This document shows positions 27,377 through 37,057 of a stretch of DNA of 64,000 bases, piece after piece. Both the position numbers and the translations under genes were made by a program. Position 1 is the first letter of the stretch. Each line of letters begins with the position of its first letter. This DNA comes from Gp6-AA40 sp963818645 (lineage in GTDB: Bacteria > Acidobacteriota > Vicinamibacteria > Vicinamibacterales > UBA2999): NCBI GenBank assembly GCA_963818645.1, contig CAWFTF010000008.1:1-64000 (forward strand). Direction: 5' to 3'. The notes beneath the pieces were generated by a model that saw only the letters and a list, made by a program, of their open reading frames with translations, had not been told where the DNA came from and did not search any database.

Positions 27377-28399
27377 ATGAAGAGAGCACACACGGCATCA
27401 TCGGCGGTCTGTCTTCTTGCGATTGCGGCGTTCCTGTTGGGTGGATGGGAACATCCGACGGCCGCGCAGCAGGCGAGCGACGAGCTCGATCTGGTTCAGA
27501 TACGCCCGAACTTCTACGTCATCGCCGGCGCGGGCGGCAACATCGTCGTGCAGATTGGACCAGAGGGCGTCATCCTGGTCGATTCGGGCACGACGGAAGC
27601 GGCGGACAGAGTCCTCGCGACGATCCGCCGGCTTACACCCTTACCGATCCGCTACATCATCAACACGAGCATGAATCCCGATCACGTCGGCGGGAATGAC
27701 AAGCTCGCCAGGGCCGGACTCAGCATCCTCCCGGGCGCTGTTGCTGCCGGCGCGGGGTTGGATGACGACCTGGTCTCCAACTCGGGCAGGGCCAGCGTGC
27801 TCGCGCACGAAAACGTGCTGACCAGGATGACGGCCTCAACGGGGCCGCAAGCCCCCCCGTTCGCGCTCTGGCCTACGAAGACATTCGCCTACCGGCTGTA
27901 CTCGATGTACCTGAATGGCGAAGGCATTCAGGCCCTTCACATGCCCGAGGCGACCACCGATGGCGATCTGGTCGTCTTCTTCCGCCGCGGCGATGTGATT
28001 GCGACGGGCGACATTATCGACACGACGCGTTGGCCGTTCATCGATATCAAACGCGGCGGCACCTTCCAGGGCGAGCTCGATGCACTGAACCGCCTGATGG
28101 ATCTCGCCATCCTCAACGTGCCACTGCAGTGGCAGCCGGACCGCACGCTCCTGGTGCCTGGGCACGGGTTCGTGTACGACAAGTTGGATCTGCTCGAGTA
28201 CCGCGACGCCGTGACGGTCGTTCGCGACAGAGTTCAGGATCTGATCGACGAAGGCAAGACACTCGCTCAAATCAAGACCGCCAATCCGACTCTCGGCTAT
28301 CGCAGTCAATACGGCGCCGAGTCGGGGCCCTGGACGACGGACATGTTCGTCGAGGTTGTGTACAACGAGCTCGCGGCGAAGAAGGGGAAGACGAAATGA
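27377..28399 (+). CDS. Metallo-beta-lactamase-fold secreted protein with degenerate metal site
   Basis: 340 residues with signal peptide (AVCLLAIAAFLLGGW...TAAQQ). The MBL core is clear: QIRPNFYVIAGAGGNIVVQIGPEGVILVDSGTTEAADRVLATI, IRYIINTSMNPDHVGGN, ALHMPEATTDGDLVVFFRRGDVIATGDII, LLVPGHG. The usual H-x-H-x-D-H is replaced by N-T-S-M-N-P-D-H, so two ligand histidines are missing; the aspartate-histidine pair and the PGHG histidine remain. It may bind one metal or be a non-enzymatic relative. It overlaps the next gene by four bases. Confidence 0.85.
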   Translation: MKRAHTASSAVCLLAIAAFLLGGWEHPTAAQQASDELDLVQIRPNFYVIAGAGGNIVVQIGPEGVILVDSGTTEAADRVLATIRRLTPLPIRYIINTSMNPDHVGGNDKLARAGLSILPGAVAAGAGLDDDLVSNSGRASVLAHENVLTRMTASTGPQAPPFALWPTKTFAYRLYSMYLNGEGIQALHMPEATTDGDLVVFFRRGDVIATGDIIDTTRWPFIDIKRGGTFQGELDALNRLMDLAILNVPLQWQPDRTLLVPGHGFVYDKLDLLEYRDAVTVVRDRVQDLIDEGKTLAQIKTANPTLGYRSQYGAESGPWTTDMFVEVVYNELAAKKGKTK

Positions 28400-29193
28400 G
28401 GCGCATCCTCCTGACCGTCTCCGCGGCACTCGTGGTGAGCAGTCTCGTCCATGTCGAGGCTCAACGCGGCAATCCGCAACCGCCTCGCGCGCCGAAAGCA
28501 GCTGCGCCGATCGATCTGACTGGGTACTGGGTCTCGATCGTGACTCAGGACTGGCGCTGGCGCATGGTGACGCCGAGGAAAGGCGACTACCAGGGCGTTC
28601 CTATCACCCCTGCGGCGGCGAAGGTCGCGGACGCCTGGGATCCGGCGAAAGACGAAGCCGCCGGTCAGCAATGCAAGTCCTACGGCGCGCCCGCGCTGAT
28701 GAGCGTGCCTGGTCGTATTCACATCACGTGGCAGGACGACAACACGCTCAAGGTGGATACCGATGCCGGCACGCAGACTCGAATCTTGCAATTTGGTGCC
28801 GCACCAGCGACGGCCAACACGCCGCGCACCTGGCAAGGCGTCTCGCAAGCGGAGTGGTTGATGCCGCGCCCGAATGTGCCGCTGCAGCTCAGACCGGCAG
28901 AGCGCGCCGCGGACACGCCGCCGATTCGCCCGACCGGCGGATCGCTGCAAGTCGTGACGAAGAACCTCCGCGCCGGATATCTGCGGAAGAACGGCGTTCC
29001 CTACAGCGAAAACGCCGTGATGACCGAGTACTGGGACGTCTACAAGCGGCCGAATGGTGAGGAGTGGCTCACGATCACGACGCAGGTCGAAGACTCTATG
29101 TATCTGCGCAACGCGAGACTGGTGGCGCCGGTGTTCAAGAAGGAACCCGACGGCAGCAAGTGGGATCCGACTCCGTGCTCGGCGACGTGGTGA
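28396..29193 (+). CDS. Secreted hypothetical protein (lipocalin-like unknown family)
   Basis: 265 residues with a signal peptide (ILLTVSAALVVSSLVHVEAQ). The mature part contains IDLTGYWVSIVTQDWRWRMVTP, IHITWQDDNTLKVDTDAGTQTRIL and NAVMTEYWDVYKRPNGEEWLTITTQVED. That beta-rich G-Y-W ... D-x-D-A-G-T-Q layout recurs in secreted acidobacterial proteins of unknown role. ATG 28396 overlaps the MBL gene's stop, so the two are coupled. Confidence 0.75.
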   Translation: MRRILLTVSAALVVSSLVHVEAQRGNPQPPRAPKAAAPIDLTGYWVSIVTQDWRWRMVTPRKGDYQGVPITPAAAKVADAWDPAKDEAAGQQCKSYGAPALMSVPGRIHITWQDDNTLKVDTDAGTQTRILQFGAAPATANTPRTWQGVSQAEWLMPRPNVPLQLRPAERAADTPPIRPTGGSLQVVTKNLRAGYLRKNGVPYSENAVMTEYWDVYKRPNGEEWLTITTQVEDSMYLRNARLVAPVFKKEPDGSKWDPTPCSATW

Positions 29194-29199
29194 GAGCAA

Positions 29200-29220
29200 G
29201 GGCAAAGGGCAAAGGGCAAA
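29200..29220. repeat. Heptamer array GGGCAAA x3
   Basis: Three perfect tandem copies of GGGCAAA between two co-directional genes, 15 bases before the next start codon. Confidence 0.9.
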
Positions 29221-29234
29221 GGTTAGGTACGGGA

Positions 29235-30233
29235 ATGAATTCCAAGCTGGGTTTTGTGGCGTTGATCGTTGCTGTCACGCTTTCTGCGGCTCCTGCGTCC
29301 GCGCAAGTCGATTTCACCGGCACGTGGCAGCGTGTCGGACAGAACGACAACGGCGCCTCGCGGGAACCGGTCGATCTCCTGGGCATGCCGTTCAGCCCTG
29401 ACGGCCGCGCGAAGGCGCTGAGCTACGACATCGCGGCCCTGTCCGCGACCGAGCGCCAGTGCCAGATGTACCCGCCGATCTACGCGCTCGTCGGTCCGTT
29501 CCCGCTGCAGTTTGTCATGGTGCCGGACCCCGTCACGCAGAAGCTGCTGGCCTGGAAGATCCTGGGGTGGGGCGATCGCGACGAGACAGTGATCTGGATG
29601 GACGGACGGCCGCATCCGTCGAAGAACGCGCCGCACACGCACGGCGGCTTCACCACTGGCGCGTGGGAAGGCGACACCCTGACCGCCGTCACCACGCACG
29701 CCAAACTTGGTGACATCAAGCGCCACCGCGGCTTCAGCAGCGACCGGGCGACGCTCACGTATCGCTTCAACCGGCACGGTGACACGCTGACTGCCACCGG
29801 CATCCTCGAGGACCCCGTGTATCTGGCGGAGCCGTACGTGCTGACCGAGGTCTACCGCCTCACGACCAACCCGAACAACTTCCCGCTCACCGCGTGTGAG
29901 CCGATCGAGGAGCTGCCGTCTCTGCACGAGGATCCCACGCTGGTTCCGCACTACCTGCCGGGCAAACATCCCGCCATGAACGAGGTGACCGAGCACTACA
30001 ACATCCCGCTCGAGGCGGTCGTCGGCGGACCGGAGACGATGTACCCGGAGTACCGGAAGAAGCTCAAAGACAAGTACGTGATGCCGCCGCCGTGCAAGGA
30101 AGGATGCGGTCGTCCGCCGGCCCCGGGACAAGGTCGGGGGCAGGGTCAGGGCCTCAATCAGCAGGGTGAGCCGCCGCCCGGTGGCAGAGGCGCTGGTCCC
30201 GCGGCAGGCCGCGGAGCTGCGCCGCCTCAGTAG
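29235..30233 (+). CDS. Secreted hypothetical protein with W-x-GDTL motif
   Basis: 332 residues with signal peptide (FVALIVAVTLSAAPASAQ). Recurrent motifs are VDFTGTWQRV, WMDGRPHPSKNAPHTHGGFTTGAWEGDTLTAVTTHAKLG, and DRATLTYRFNRHGDTLTATGILEDPVYLAEPYVLTEVYRL. It has a proline-rich C-terminus with a CKEGCGRPP segment. The W-E-G-D-T-L signature is shared with 46841-47848, so they are probably distant paralogues. Function unknown; it is the third gene of a secreted-protein cluster. Confidence 0.75.
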   Translation: MNSKLGFVALIVAVTLSAAPASAQVDFTGTWQRVGQNDNGASREPVDLLGMPFSPDGRAKALSYDIAALSATERQCQMYPPIYALVGPFPLQFVMVPDPVTQKLLAWKILGWGDRDETVIWMDGRPHPSKNAPHTHGGFTTGAWEGDTLTAVTTHAKLGDIKRHRGFSSDRATLTYRFNRHGDTLTATGILEDPVYLAEPYVLTEVYRLTTNPNNFPLTACEPIEELPSLHEDPTLVPHYLPGKHPAMNEVTEHYNIPLEAVVGGPETMYPEYRKKLKDKYVMPPPCKEGCGRPPAPGQGRGQGQGLNQQGEPPPGGRGAGPAAGRGAAPPQ

Positions 30234-30235
30234 CT

Positions 30236-31940
30236 TCAGACGTCGGCTTTTCCGCCGGCTTCAAGTCGGGTCGTCGCCTGCGTCGGGGAAACGCGCACGC
30301 CGGCCATCGTTGTTTGATCCGGCGCATCGAGTGGCGCTGAAGACGGGCGGTATGCATCCCACCAGCGAACCGCGCTTTGTTCAGTCCACGGGCGCGCGAA
30401 TGAGATGGCCGCGAGGCGCGTCGAGAGCACGTCGGCAGTGGCCGGTCGCGCCTCAGGATCCTTCGCCAGGCAGTCGAGAATGATTTGATCCATTGCCGCC
30501 GGGACCTCGAACTCGGTGGCCGTGCTCGGCGGTATCGGCTGATTTCTTACGTGCGCGATGATCGCCGCCATCGGCGTCGCTTCTTCGAAGACCGGCCGAC
30601 CCGTCAGCAGCCAGAACGCCACGCAGCCGAGCGCGTAGATGTCGGCGCGACCATCGATGTTCGATGCACCCATCGCAATTTCGGGAGCCATGAAGTCGGG
30701 CGTGCCGGCGATATCGTTGGCGGTGGTCAGCGCTCGCGCCGCTGGCTCGTTGTCGGTGACGGCTTTTTTCACGATGCCGAAATCCAGGACCTTGACGACG
30801 TCGTGCTCCATCCCGCGATGACACAGGTAGATGTTGGCCGGTTTGATGTCTCGGTGGACCAGACCGCGGTGATGGGCCTCAGCCAGTGAGGAACACGCCT
30901 GGCGCAACAGGTACACAACTCGCTCGGGCGGCAACGGCCCGAATTTGCGCACGAGCGTTTCCAGGTTGACGCCTTCGAGCAGCTCCATCACGTAAAACAG
31001 CGAGCCATCGTCTGTGACGCCAAAGTCGTACAACGCAACCGTGTGAGGAGACTGCAGGCTGGCAATGACCTGCGCCTCGCGCTCGAAGCGATCGACCGCG
31101 GTTGCGGCCAACGCGGGATCGCGGGCGAGCGTGTCGCGTCGGATCAGTTTGATCGCGGCAGGACGAGCGAGCATGCGATGCGAGGCGCGCCAGACCTCAC
31201 CCATGCCACCGCGTCCAAGCAGCACGTCGAGTCGATAGCTCCCGAGATCGTGTGCTCGCCGTACTTCCACGCCCAGGCTGTGAACGACGCGCGCTGCCAC
31301 GTACGCGAGCACCGTATTCGCCGCGTAGGGCAACACAAAGATCGGAAGGAACTGCCCGACGCTCAGCGCAGGCGCTGCACCGATATGGACCTGCTGAAGG
31401 TAGAGCAGCGGCACGAACGCGTTCGAGATCACGAGCGCGATGAGCGCTTCGCGTGGCCGCGCCGGAACGAGAACCGTGAAGAACATCGTCCATGGCACGA
31501 CCGCATTGACGCCGATCCGCTCGTTGGTGAGATCCGATGCGTCGACACCTTGAAAAGCCACGAGGTAGGCGCCGCAGGCGACCGAGACGCTCATGACGAC
31601 TTCGTACACGAGCCCGATCCGTATCAACGTCGCGGACGAACATCGCCCGCTGCGAGCAATCAGCAACATGGCGGCCGATGACGTCAGCGCCGCGATTGGA
31701 GGCGCCCACTGCGGCTGGCGATGCGAACTCGTTCGCAATCTCGCCTTCGAAGAAGTTGACGAGAAGCCACAACAGCAACACGGCCACGAGCGCGACACTG
31801 CTGACGATTTCCAGCCGGCGTGCGGCCTGGACGACGAGGTGGCTGGCGACCCGGTGATCCGTGGGCACGGTTGGGCCAGCAGATTTGTGTGGACCTATCC
31901 GGGGACGTAGAACAGCACGTCCGTCGTCAGCGTTCGCCAT
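30236..31940 (-). pseudogene. Membrane Ser/Thr protein kinase, one frame break
   Basis: Read from ATG 31940 (MANADDGRAVLRPRIG), the protein has several N-terminal membrane helices (VALVAVLLLWLLVNFF and others, about residues 45-200). A cytoplasmic Hanks kinase follows: LLGRGGMGEVWRA, AAIKLIR, HRDIKPANIYL, KVLDFGIVKK, GTPDFMAPE. Its C-terminal tail is short. One indel near 31715 separates the first helix from the rest; after correction the length is about 567 residues. Topology resembles the acidobacterial family of kinases with an N-terminal multi-helix domain. It is divergent from the YciI gene and convergent, two bases apart, with the secreted protein gene. Confidence 0.82.
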
Positions 31941-32121
31941 GGCTGTGGTGTAGTCCTGACGGCATCGTCTCACGCACCGCCGGGTTTCTCTAGAATTGTT
32001 CGGCGGGCTCATCGTCGGGATGTCGAGAACGGGCGATCGGCTCCGACTTCCCTCTGAAGACCCGCCTTCGCGCACCGATTGTCGGGGCGCTTCGGCGGGC
32101 AAGGACCGAAGGAGCAGCGAC

Positions 32122-32517
32122 ATGAAGTTCATGCTGATGATGAATGCGCCGAGCGGAAACGGGGACTGGGGAATCTCGAAGTGGGCGCCGGAGGACCTCA
32201 AGGCGCACATCGGTTTCATGAAGACGTTCACGGGCGGACTGGCCGAGTCCGGCGAGCTCGTGGGTGCCGAGGGGCTTGCCATGCCGGCGCAGGCCAAGCT
32301 GGTGCGCGCGGGCAAGGATCGCCGACCGATCACCGACGGCGTCTTTCCCGAGTCGAAGGAGTTCCTCGCAGGCTACTGGATCGTGGACGTCGACAGCCCG
32401 GAGCGCGCGTATCAGATTGCGGCGGAAGCGTCGGCCGCGCCCGGCAAGGGTGGCGCGCCGCTCAACATGCCGATCGAGGTGCGTGAAGTGATGAGCGCGC
32501 CGCCGGTCGAGGTGTGA
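32122..32517 (+). CDS. YciI family protein
   Basis: 131 residues: MKFMLMMNAPSGNG, a helical segment HIGFMKTFTGGLAESGELVGAEGL, ITDGVFPESKEFLAGYWIVDVDSPERAYQIAAEA, and a C-terminal beta strand. This is the DGPF/YCII fold, here with DGVFPESKE replacing DGPFAETKE. It overlaps the ECF sigma gene by four bases, the classic YciI-sigma (SigJ/ECF41-like) operon. Ribosome site GGAGC. Confidence 0.88.
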   Translation: MKFMLMMNAPSGNGDWGISKWAPEDLKAHIGFMKTFTGGLAESGELVGAEGLAMPAQAKLVRAGKDRRPITDGVFPESKEFLAGYWIVDVDSPERAYQIAAEASAAPGKGGAPLNMPIEVREVMSAPPVEV

Positions 32518-33822
32518 CGCGACGATCGCCGGAGTTCACCCACGAGAACCTGCTGCGCGAACTGGCACCGCAGGTTCTCGGCGCGGTGATCCGTCGCTTC
32601 GGCGACTTCGGCGCCGCTGAGGACGCCGTGCAGGAGGCGCTGCTTGCCGCCACGCTGCAGTGGCCGAAGGAAGGTCTCCCGGACAATCCGCGCGGCTGGC
32701 TGATTCAGGTCGCTGCGCGGCGAGTCACCGATCATCTCCGCAGCGAAAGCGCCCGTCGTCGTCGCGAAACGGTCGCGGCGACGGATCCATCTCAGAGCAT
32801 GCCGCCGGCATCGATCGGTGTGCCGTCGCTCTCGGCTTTCTGTTCAGCGGCGGCGACGGCCGCGCAGTTGACACGACGGATCCAGATGACACGCTCGTTC
32901 TTCTGTTCATGTGCTGTCATCCGTCACTCACATCATCATCAGCCGTCGCGTTGACGCTTCGCGCAGTTGGTGGTCTGACGACCGCGGAGATCGCCAAAGC
33001 GTTTCTCGTCCCCGAATCGACGATGGCGCAGCGGATCAGTCGCGCGAAGCAGACCATCAAGTCGTCGGGCGTGCCGTTCAGTATGCCGACGCGCGACGAG
33101 CGCGCCGAAAGACTGACCGCCGTCCTGCACGTGCTCTATCTGATCTTCAACGAGGGATACACGAGCTCGTTCGGCAAGAGTTTGCAGCGCACGGAGCTCT
33201 CGAGCGAGGCCATCCGACTGGGAAGGGCGTTGCATCAACTGTTGCCAGACGAATCAGAGGTCGCCGGGTTGCTGGCGCTGATGCTGCTCACAGATGCGCG
33301 TCGCCCCGCGCGAACCGGGCCCGATGGTGAATTGATTCCGCTCGACAAACAGGATCGATCGCTATGGGATGAGAGCGCAGATAACGGAAGGTGTCGCGCT
33401 CATCTCGGCGACACTGGCGAAAGGCGCGATCGGGCCGTATCAGTTGCAGGCCGCAGATCGCTGCGGTACACGACGAGGCGAGGACGTCCGATGCCACAGA
33501 CTGGCCGCAGATCCTGGCGCTGTATGGATTACTGAAACGGATGTCTGACAACCCGATGGTGGCGCTCAATCACGCCATCGCGGCAGGCATGGTGCACGGT
33601 CCACGCGCCGGACTCGATCTGTTGAAGGCTCTCGACGAAGACGACCGACTGGCTGGTCACTATCGCATCGATGCCGTGCGTGCCCATCTGCTCGAGCGAG
33701 CGGGCGACCTGGACGCCGCCGTCGAGCACTATCGCGCGGCGGCCGACCGCACGACGAGCATTCCTGAGCGGGATTATCTGTTGACGCAGGCTGCGCGGTT
33801 GGCCGCTCGGAGTGGTTCTTGA
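32514..33822 (+). pseudogene. ECF sigma factor with C-terminal extension (DUF6596 type), frame-disrupted
   Basis: Start GTG 32514. Region 2 is seen in VLGAVIRRFGDFGAAEDAVQEALLAATLQWP and GWLIQVAARRVTDHLR. Region 4 is seen in TTAEIAKAFLVPESTMAQRISRAKQTI. The extension has VLYLIFNEGYTSSFGKSL, RLGRALHQLLPDESEVAGLLALMLLTDARR and, in another frame, LKRMSDNPMVALNHAIAAGMVHGP. Frame changes lie near 32850, 33380 and 33460. Corrected length of about 435 residues is normal for sigma factors paired with YciI proteins. Confidence 0.85.
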
Positions 33823-33843
33823 TGAGACTGCTCCAATCCTCTC

Positions 33844-33907
33844 AACTCCCAACTCCCAACTCCCAAAGGGAACCGAGATTGGGAATTGGGCGATTGGGCG
33901 TTGGGAA
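33844..33907. repeat. Inverted heptamer array (AACTCCC / TTGGG type)
   Basis: Three perfect AACTCCC units (33844-33864) are followed, after a short spacer, by four roughly reverse-complementary units of the form N-N-T-T-G-G-G (33877-33905). The pair can fold into a long hairpin between two convergent genes and could act as a bidirectional terminator. Confidence 0.85.
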
Positions 33908-33923
33908 TCGAGAGCTGACTGGC

Positions 33924-34398
33924 TCAGTAGAACCCAATACCCCGGCCCATGATGCCGACGCCTGACCACAGCAGGACGGACACGACCGCCACTGCCTTCG
34001 CCATCATTGAATTCGCGCGCGCCTCGTCGCCCAGCGCAATCCGCTGACGCACGAAGAACGTGAAGAGCAGCGCCGCCACGAGGAAGTACATCTTCAGGCG
34101 GAACGCTTCGTTGAAGTAGTACTTCGAGTCAGCCAGCGACGCCAGCAGCGGAATCCCGGTGAGGAACATCGCGATCACGCTGCCGATCAGCCACGGCCGC
34201 GCTTCAGCCGCAATCTCTGCTCACGCGCTGACGAGGAAACACCCACCCGAGCATGCGCAGAGTCGACGATGAGCACGGCACCACCGATCACGGCGAGCGC
34301 CAGCAGATGCACTGCTTCGAACGCAGCAAAGGCCCACAGCGAGTTGTTCACCTACGTGCCGAGCCACGAGTGCTCAGCCCACAGAAACAGGGATACAT
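33924..34398 (-). pseudogene. Multi-helix membrane protein (DUF6644-like), frame-disrupted
   Basis: The corrected reading starts near ATG 34398 with SLFLWAEHSWLGT, continues NNSLWAFAAFEAVHLLALAVIGGAVLIVD, and then IAMFLTGIPLLASLADSKYYFNEAFRLKMYFLVAALLFTFFVRQRIAL and VAVVSVLLWSGVGIMGRGIGFY. An in-frame TAG near 34351 and a frame change near 34250 interrupt it. It has four to five helices, and the layout parallels the next gene, so the two look like a tandem pair of related membrane proteins. AGGAG precedes the start. Confidence 0.6.
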
Positions 34399-34406
34399 GA
34401 GCGCTC

Positions 34407-34918
34407 CTAGACCAGAGGAGGAAACCAGTTGTACGCAACGAAGCGGCCGGTGACGACGATCGCGGCCCAGAGGCCGATCGAGATCGCACCGGCCAGCTTC
34501 GCTGCGCGCGGCGGCATCGACCGCCGCGTCCCAGTCGACGATGCGCCGCTCGATGCCGAAGTGAAACGCGAGCGCGTTGAGCAGCGCGAGCACGAGACCG
34601 ACGGCCTTGATGCGGAAGAAGATGTTGCCGAAGAAGCGAACCGGATCAGAGGCGAAGAGCAGCAGTCCGCTGAGCACCATGAGCACGGCGCCCAGTCGTG
34701 ATCCATGGGATGAGTCGCGCCCAGACTTCCGACACGGCGACACGACGCAGCGTGATGCCGAGCAGCCTCAGATCCCACGACAACAGCAGACCGACGAACA
34801 CGCACAGACTGAGGACGTGGACCGATTCGATGATGGGATAGACGTAGGTCGACTCACGAATGCCTGTGCTGAACGGCGTCTCCGCGAGCCACTGACAGAA
34901 TGAAAGCAGCGTCGACAT
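34407..34918 (-). pseudogene. DUF6644-like membrane protein, frame-disrupted
   Basis: Starts ATG 34918: FCQWLAETPFSTGIRESTYVYPIIESVHVLSLCVFVGLLLSWDLRLLGI. After a break near 34700 it continues LGAVLMVLSGLLLFASDPVRFFGNIFFRIKAVGLVLALLNALAFHFGIE. After another near 34510 it ends AISIGLWAAIVVTGRFVAYNWFPP. The E-S-x-Y-V-Y-P-I-I-E-x-x-H-V-L opening and the S-D-P-V-R-F turn are what I associate with DUF6644. Function unknown. Nine bases separate it from the downstream partner gene. Confidence 0.65.
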
Positions 34919-35013
34919 ACGTCGAGCGTAGGTCGACGCAAGCGACGTGTACCTGAAGTCTTCCTAAATTCTTTGTCAGATGATCGCTGTCTGACGGAAG
35001 CCTGACGATCGGT

Positions 35014-35487
35014 TCAGGAAAGCAGGAGACGCTGATCGAAAACTGGACGTTTGCTGCCGATGAGCATGTCCCACCACTGGAAGTGCATCGCCATCAGGTG
35101 ATCGAGCTCGCGCGTCTCCGCGCTCGGCTCCCCTTGATCGATCGCCGGCATGCAGTACGCCGCGTGCGGCGATGCCTCGAGCATGTGCAGCACGCCGTCC
35201 GAGAATCCGCGGCCTGCGTACGCAATGCATCCGGTCATCGGGAGCGCGTTGAGATCGTCGAGCGCGTACGGGATCTTCTCGTCAACGGTGCCGATGCTCT
35301 CCTGAAACTTGCACTCGATCGCGAACGCGCGGTTCGTGCGCTCGCAGACGCAGAGGATGTCGACGTGCCGGTTCTTGCCGATGATTGTCTTGCCGATCTG
35401 AATTTCCCGGTACACCTTCAGACCGCGGTCCTCGAAGCGGCGGGACACGTAGAACGCCACGAGGTCTGCGTACGCCGCACCGGTCAC
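35014..35487 (-). CDS. PD-(D/E)XK nuclease-like protein (putative restriction endonuclease)
   Basis: 157 residues. The catalytic-type motif is visible as RHVDILCVCERTNRAFAIECKFQES: an aspartate on one strand and E-C-K on the next, the D-(x)n-E-x-K arrangement of PD-(D/E)XK nucleases. The rest is alpha/beta without a DNA-recognition domain that I can name. It overlaps the methyltransferase by four bases, which argues for a restriction-modification pair. A repair or methylation-associated nuclease is an alternative. Confidence 0.65.
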   Translation of the reverse strand: MTGAAYADLVAFYVSRRFEDRGLKVYREIQIGKTIIGKNRHVDILCVCERTNRAFAIECKFQESIGTVDEKIPYALDDLNALPMTGCIAYAGRGFSDGVLHMLEASPHAAYCMPAIDQGEPSAETRELDHLMAMHFQWWDMLIGSKRPVFDQRLLLS

Positions 35488-36237
35488 TGGCGTGAACCCA
35501 TGATCGCGAAGAGATCAGGTTCGCCCTTCGTCGTGACGTCAGGCTGGGTGCCGCTTCCAAGCTGTCGAAGCCGTTGTCCTGTGAGTTGCACGGCCTCCGG
35601 ATTGAGGTCGGTGCCGATGAATCGCCGTCCCAGCCTCAGTGCTGCCACGCCGACACTGCCGGATCCCATGAACGGATCGGCGACGAGATCGCCTGGTTGC
35701 GAGCTCTGGCCGATGACGATTTCCGAGACCGCGACGGGCTTTCTCGGCCGGATAGCCGCGATGAATGCGCGGCTCGGTGATGATGTCGGCCACACCGAGG
35801 TCTTTCAGCCGTCGCTTGCCCTTCTCGAAGAAGAGGATGAACTCGTAACGCGCCCGATAGTGATAGCCCATGCCGATCGTCTTCTTGTCCCACACCAGCG
35901 GCTTCCAGAACTTGAAGCCGGCACGCTCGGCCTCCGGCTTGGCGATGAACATCGTCTCGGCATCGCAGAACAGATAGAAGTGCGTGTCGGGCTTGAGCAC
36001 GCGAAAGACTTCGACGAACAGCTCGCCAAAGCGCTCGTTCGGGAACACGCGAAACCAGTCGTTGCTCGAGGACTTGCTGTGCTTCAGGCGCGTCGTCGTT
36101 CCGACGGCGCGATGCTTCTCGAGTGATTCGTACGCCGGGTCGGTGACCACCAGATCCACAGACTCGGTTGGCAGCTCGCGCAGCCAGTTCACGGCATCGA
36201 GCGCAGCGAGCTCGAAGAGAGGCTTCACGGAAGGCAT
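35484..36237 (-). pseudogene. Beta-class DNA methyltransferase, one frame break
   Basis: The corrected protein has about 251 residues. Motif IV appears first (VDLVVTDPAYES, a DPPY variant), then LKPDTHFYLFCDAETM and KPLVWDKKTIGMGYHYRARYEFILFFEKG. After the break, motif I appears as LVADPFMGSGSVGVAALRLGRRFIGTDLNPEA. This order (IV before I) marks the beta group of N6-adenine/N4-cytosine methyltransferases. A single extra base near 35739 shifts the frame: removing one G restores EKPVAVSEIVIGQSSQPGDLV. The start ATG at 36237 follows the heptamer array on the other side. Confidence 0.85.
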
Positions 36238-36246
36238 TATAAGTCT

Positions 36247-36297
36247 CGGGATTCGGGATTCGGGATTCGGGATCGGGTTCGGGGCTCGGGATCGCGG
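36247..36297. repeat. Degenerating heptamer array CGGGATT
   Basis: Three exact CGGGATT units (36247-36267) followed by 6- and 7-nt variants (CGGGAT, CGGGTT, CGGGGCT, CGGGATC). It lies just upstream of the methyltransferase start. Confidence 0.8.
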
Positions 36298-36348
36298 TCC
36301 TGGTTCATTGTTCTCAGTTAGTGTTGCTCTCGTGTGTGACAGCGCAGG

Positions 36349-37057
36349 TCACACGCGTGCGCCGGCCTCTTCGTCCAGCAGCACCAGCGGCCGTTGCGCG
36401 CGACGGAGAACGAGCGACACCGGCAGCTGTGCATCCTTCTGTCGCAGCGCCTCCCGCATGATGGCGGCCTTCGATTCGCCAAGGGCCATCACGATTACGC
36501 GCTCGGCGCTTGTCAGCATCGGCAGCGTCAGCGTGAGCCGTCGTGGCGGTGGCTTCGGTGCGTCGACAATCGGCAGTGCCAGCCGATGTTCCTCGGACAG
36601 CGCCGAGTGTCCAGGAAAGAGCGACGCGACATGCCCGTCAGGTCCAACGCCCAATAACAACAGATCCAAACGCGGCGTCTTGCCGAGTACGCGAACGAGT
36701 TCCTCGCCGTAGGCAGCGGCTGCGGCTTTGAGATCAGCGTCGATCTGCGTGCATCGGGTGGATCGACGAACGGCTCGCGCCCGATTTCCGAAGCCACAGG
36801 GAATCCGCCAGTCCGAAGTTCGAATCGGGCGAGGACGCCGGCACGGCGCGCTCGTCTGCCCAGAAGATGTGCGTGACGTCCCAATCGAGGAGAACCGTCG
36901 CAAGGACGGGGAAGCTGTGAATGCCGACAGATCCGCCGGGCAGCGCCATCGCGAACAGCCCGCGACGGGATCTGGCGTGCGCAGCCTCGACGCTGACATC
37001 AGCAGCGAGGCGATCGAGCAGTTGCCTGACCGGGGCGACCAGAACCTCGGGACGCAT
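36349..37057 (-). pseudogene. pgl: 6-phosphogluconolactonase, one frame break
   Basis: The corrected protein has about 235 residues. The N-terminal half reads LFAMALPGGSVGIHSF, WDVTHIFWADERAVPASSPDSNFGLADSL. After a one-base slip near 36755 the C-terminal half continues DLLLLGVGPDGHVASLFPGHSAL and RLTLTLPMLTSAERVIVMALGESKA. The W-A-D-E-R-x-V-P and G-V-G-P-D-G-H-x-A-S-L-F-P-G motifs are diagnostic. It hydrolyses 6-phosphogluconolactone in the oxidative pentose phosphate pathway. Third gene of gnd-zwf-pgl, start overlapping the zwf stop by one base. Confidence 0.88.
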
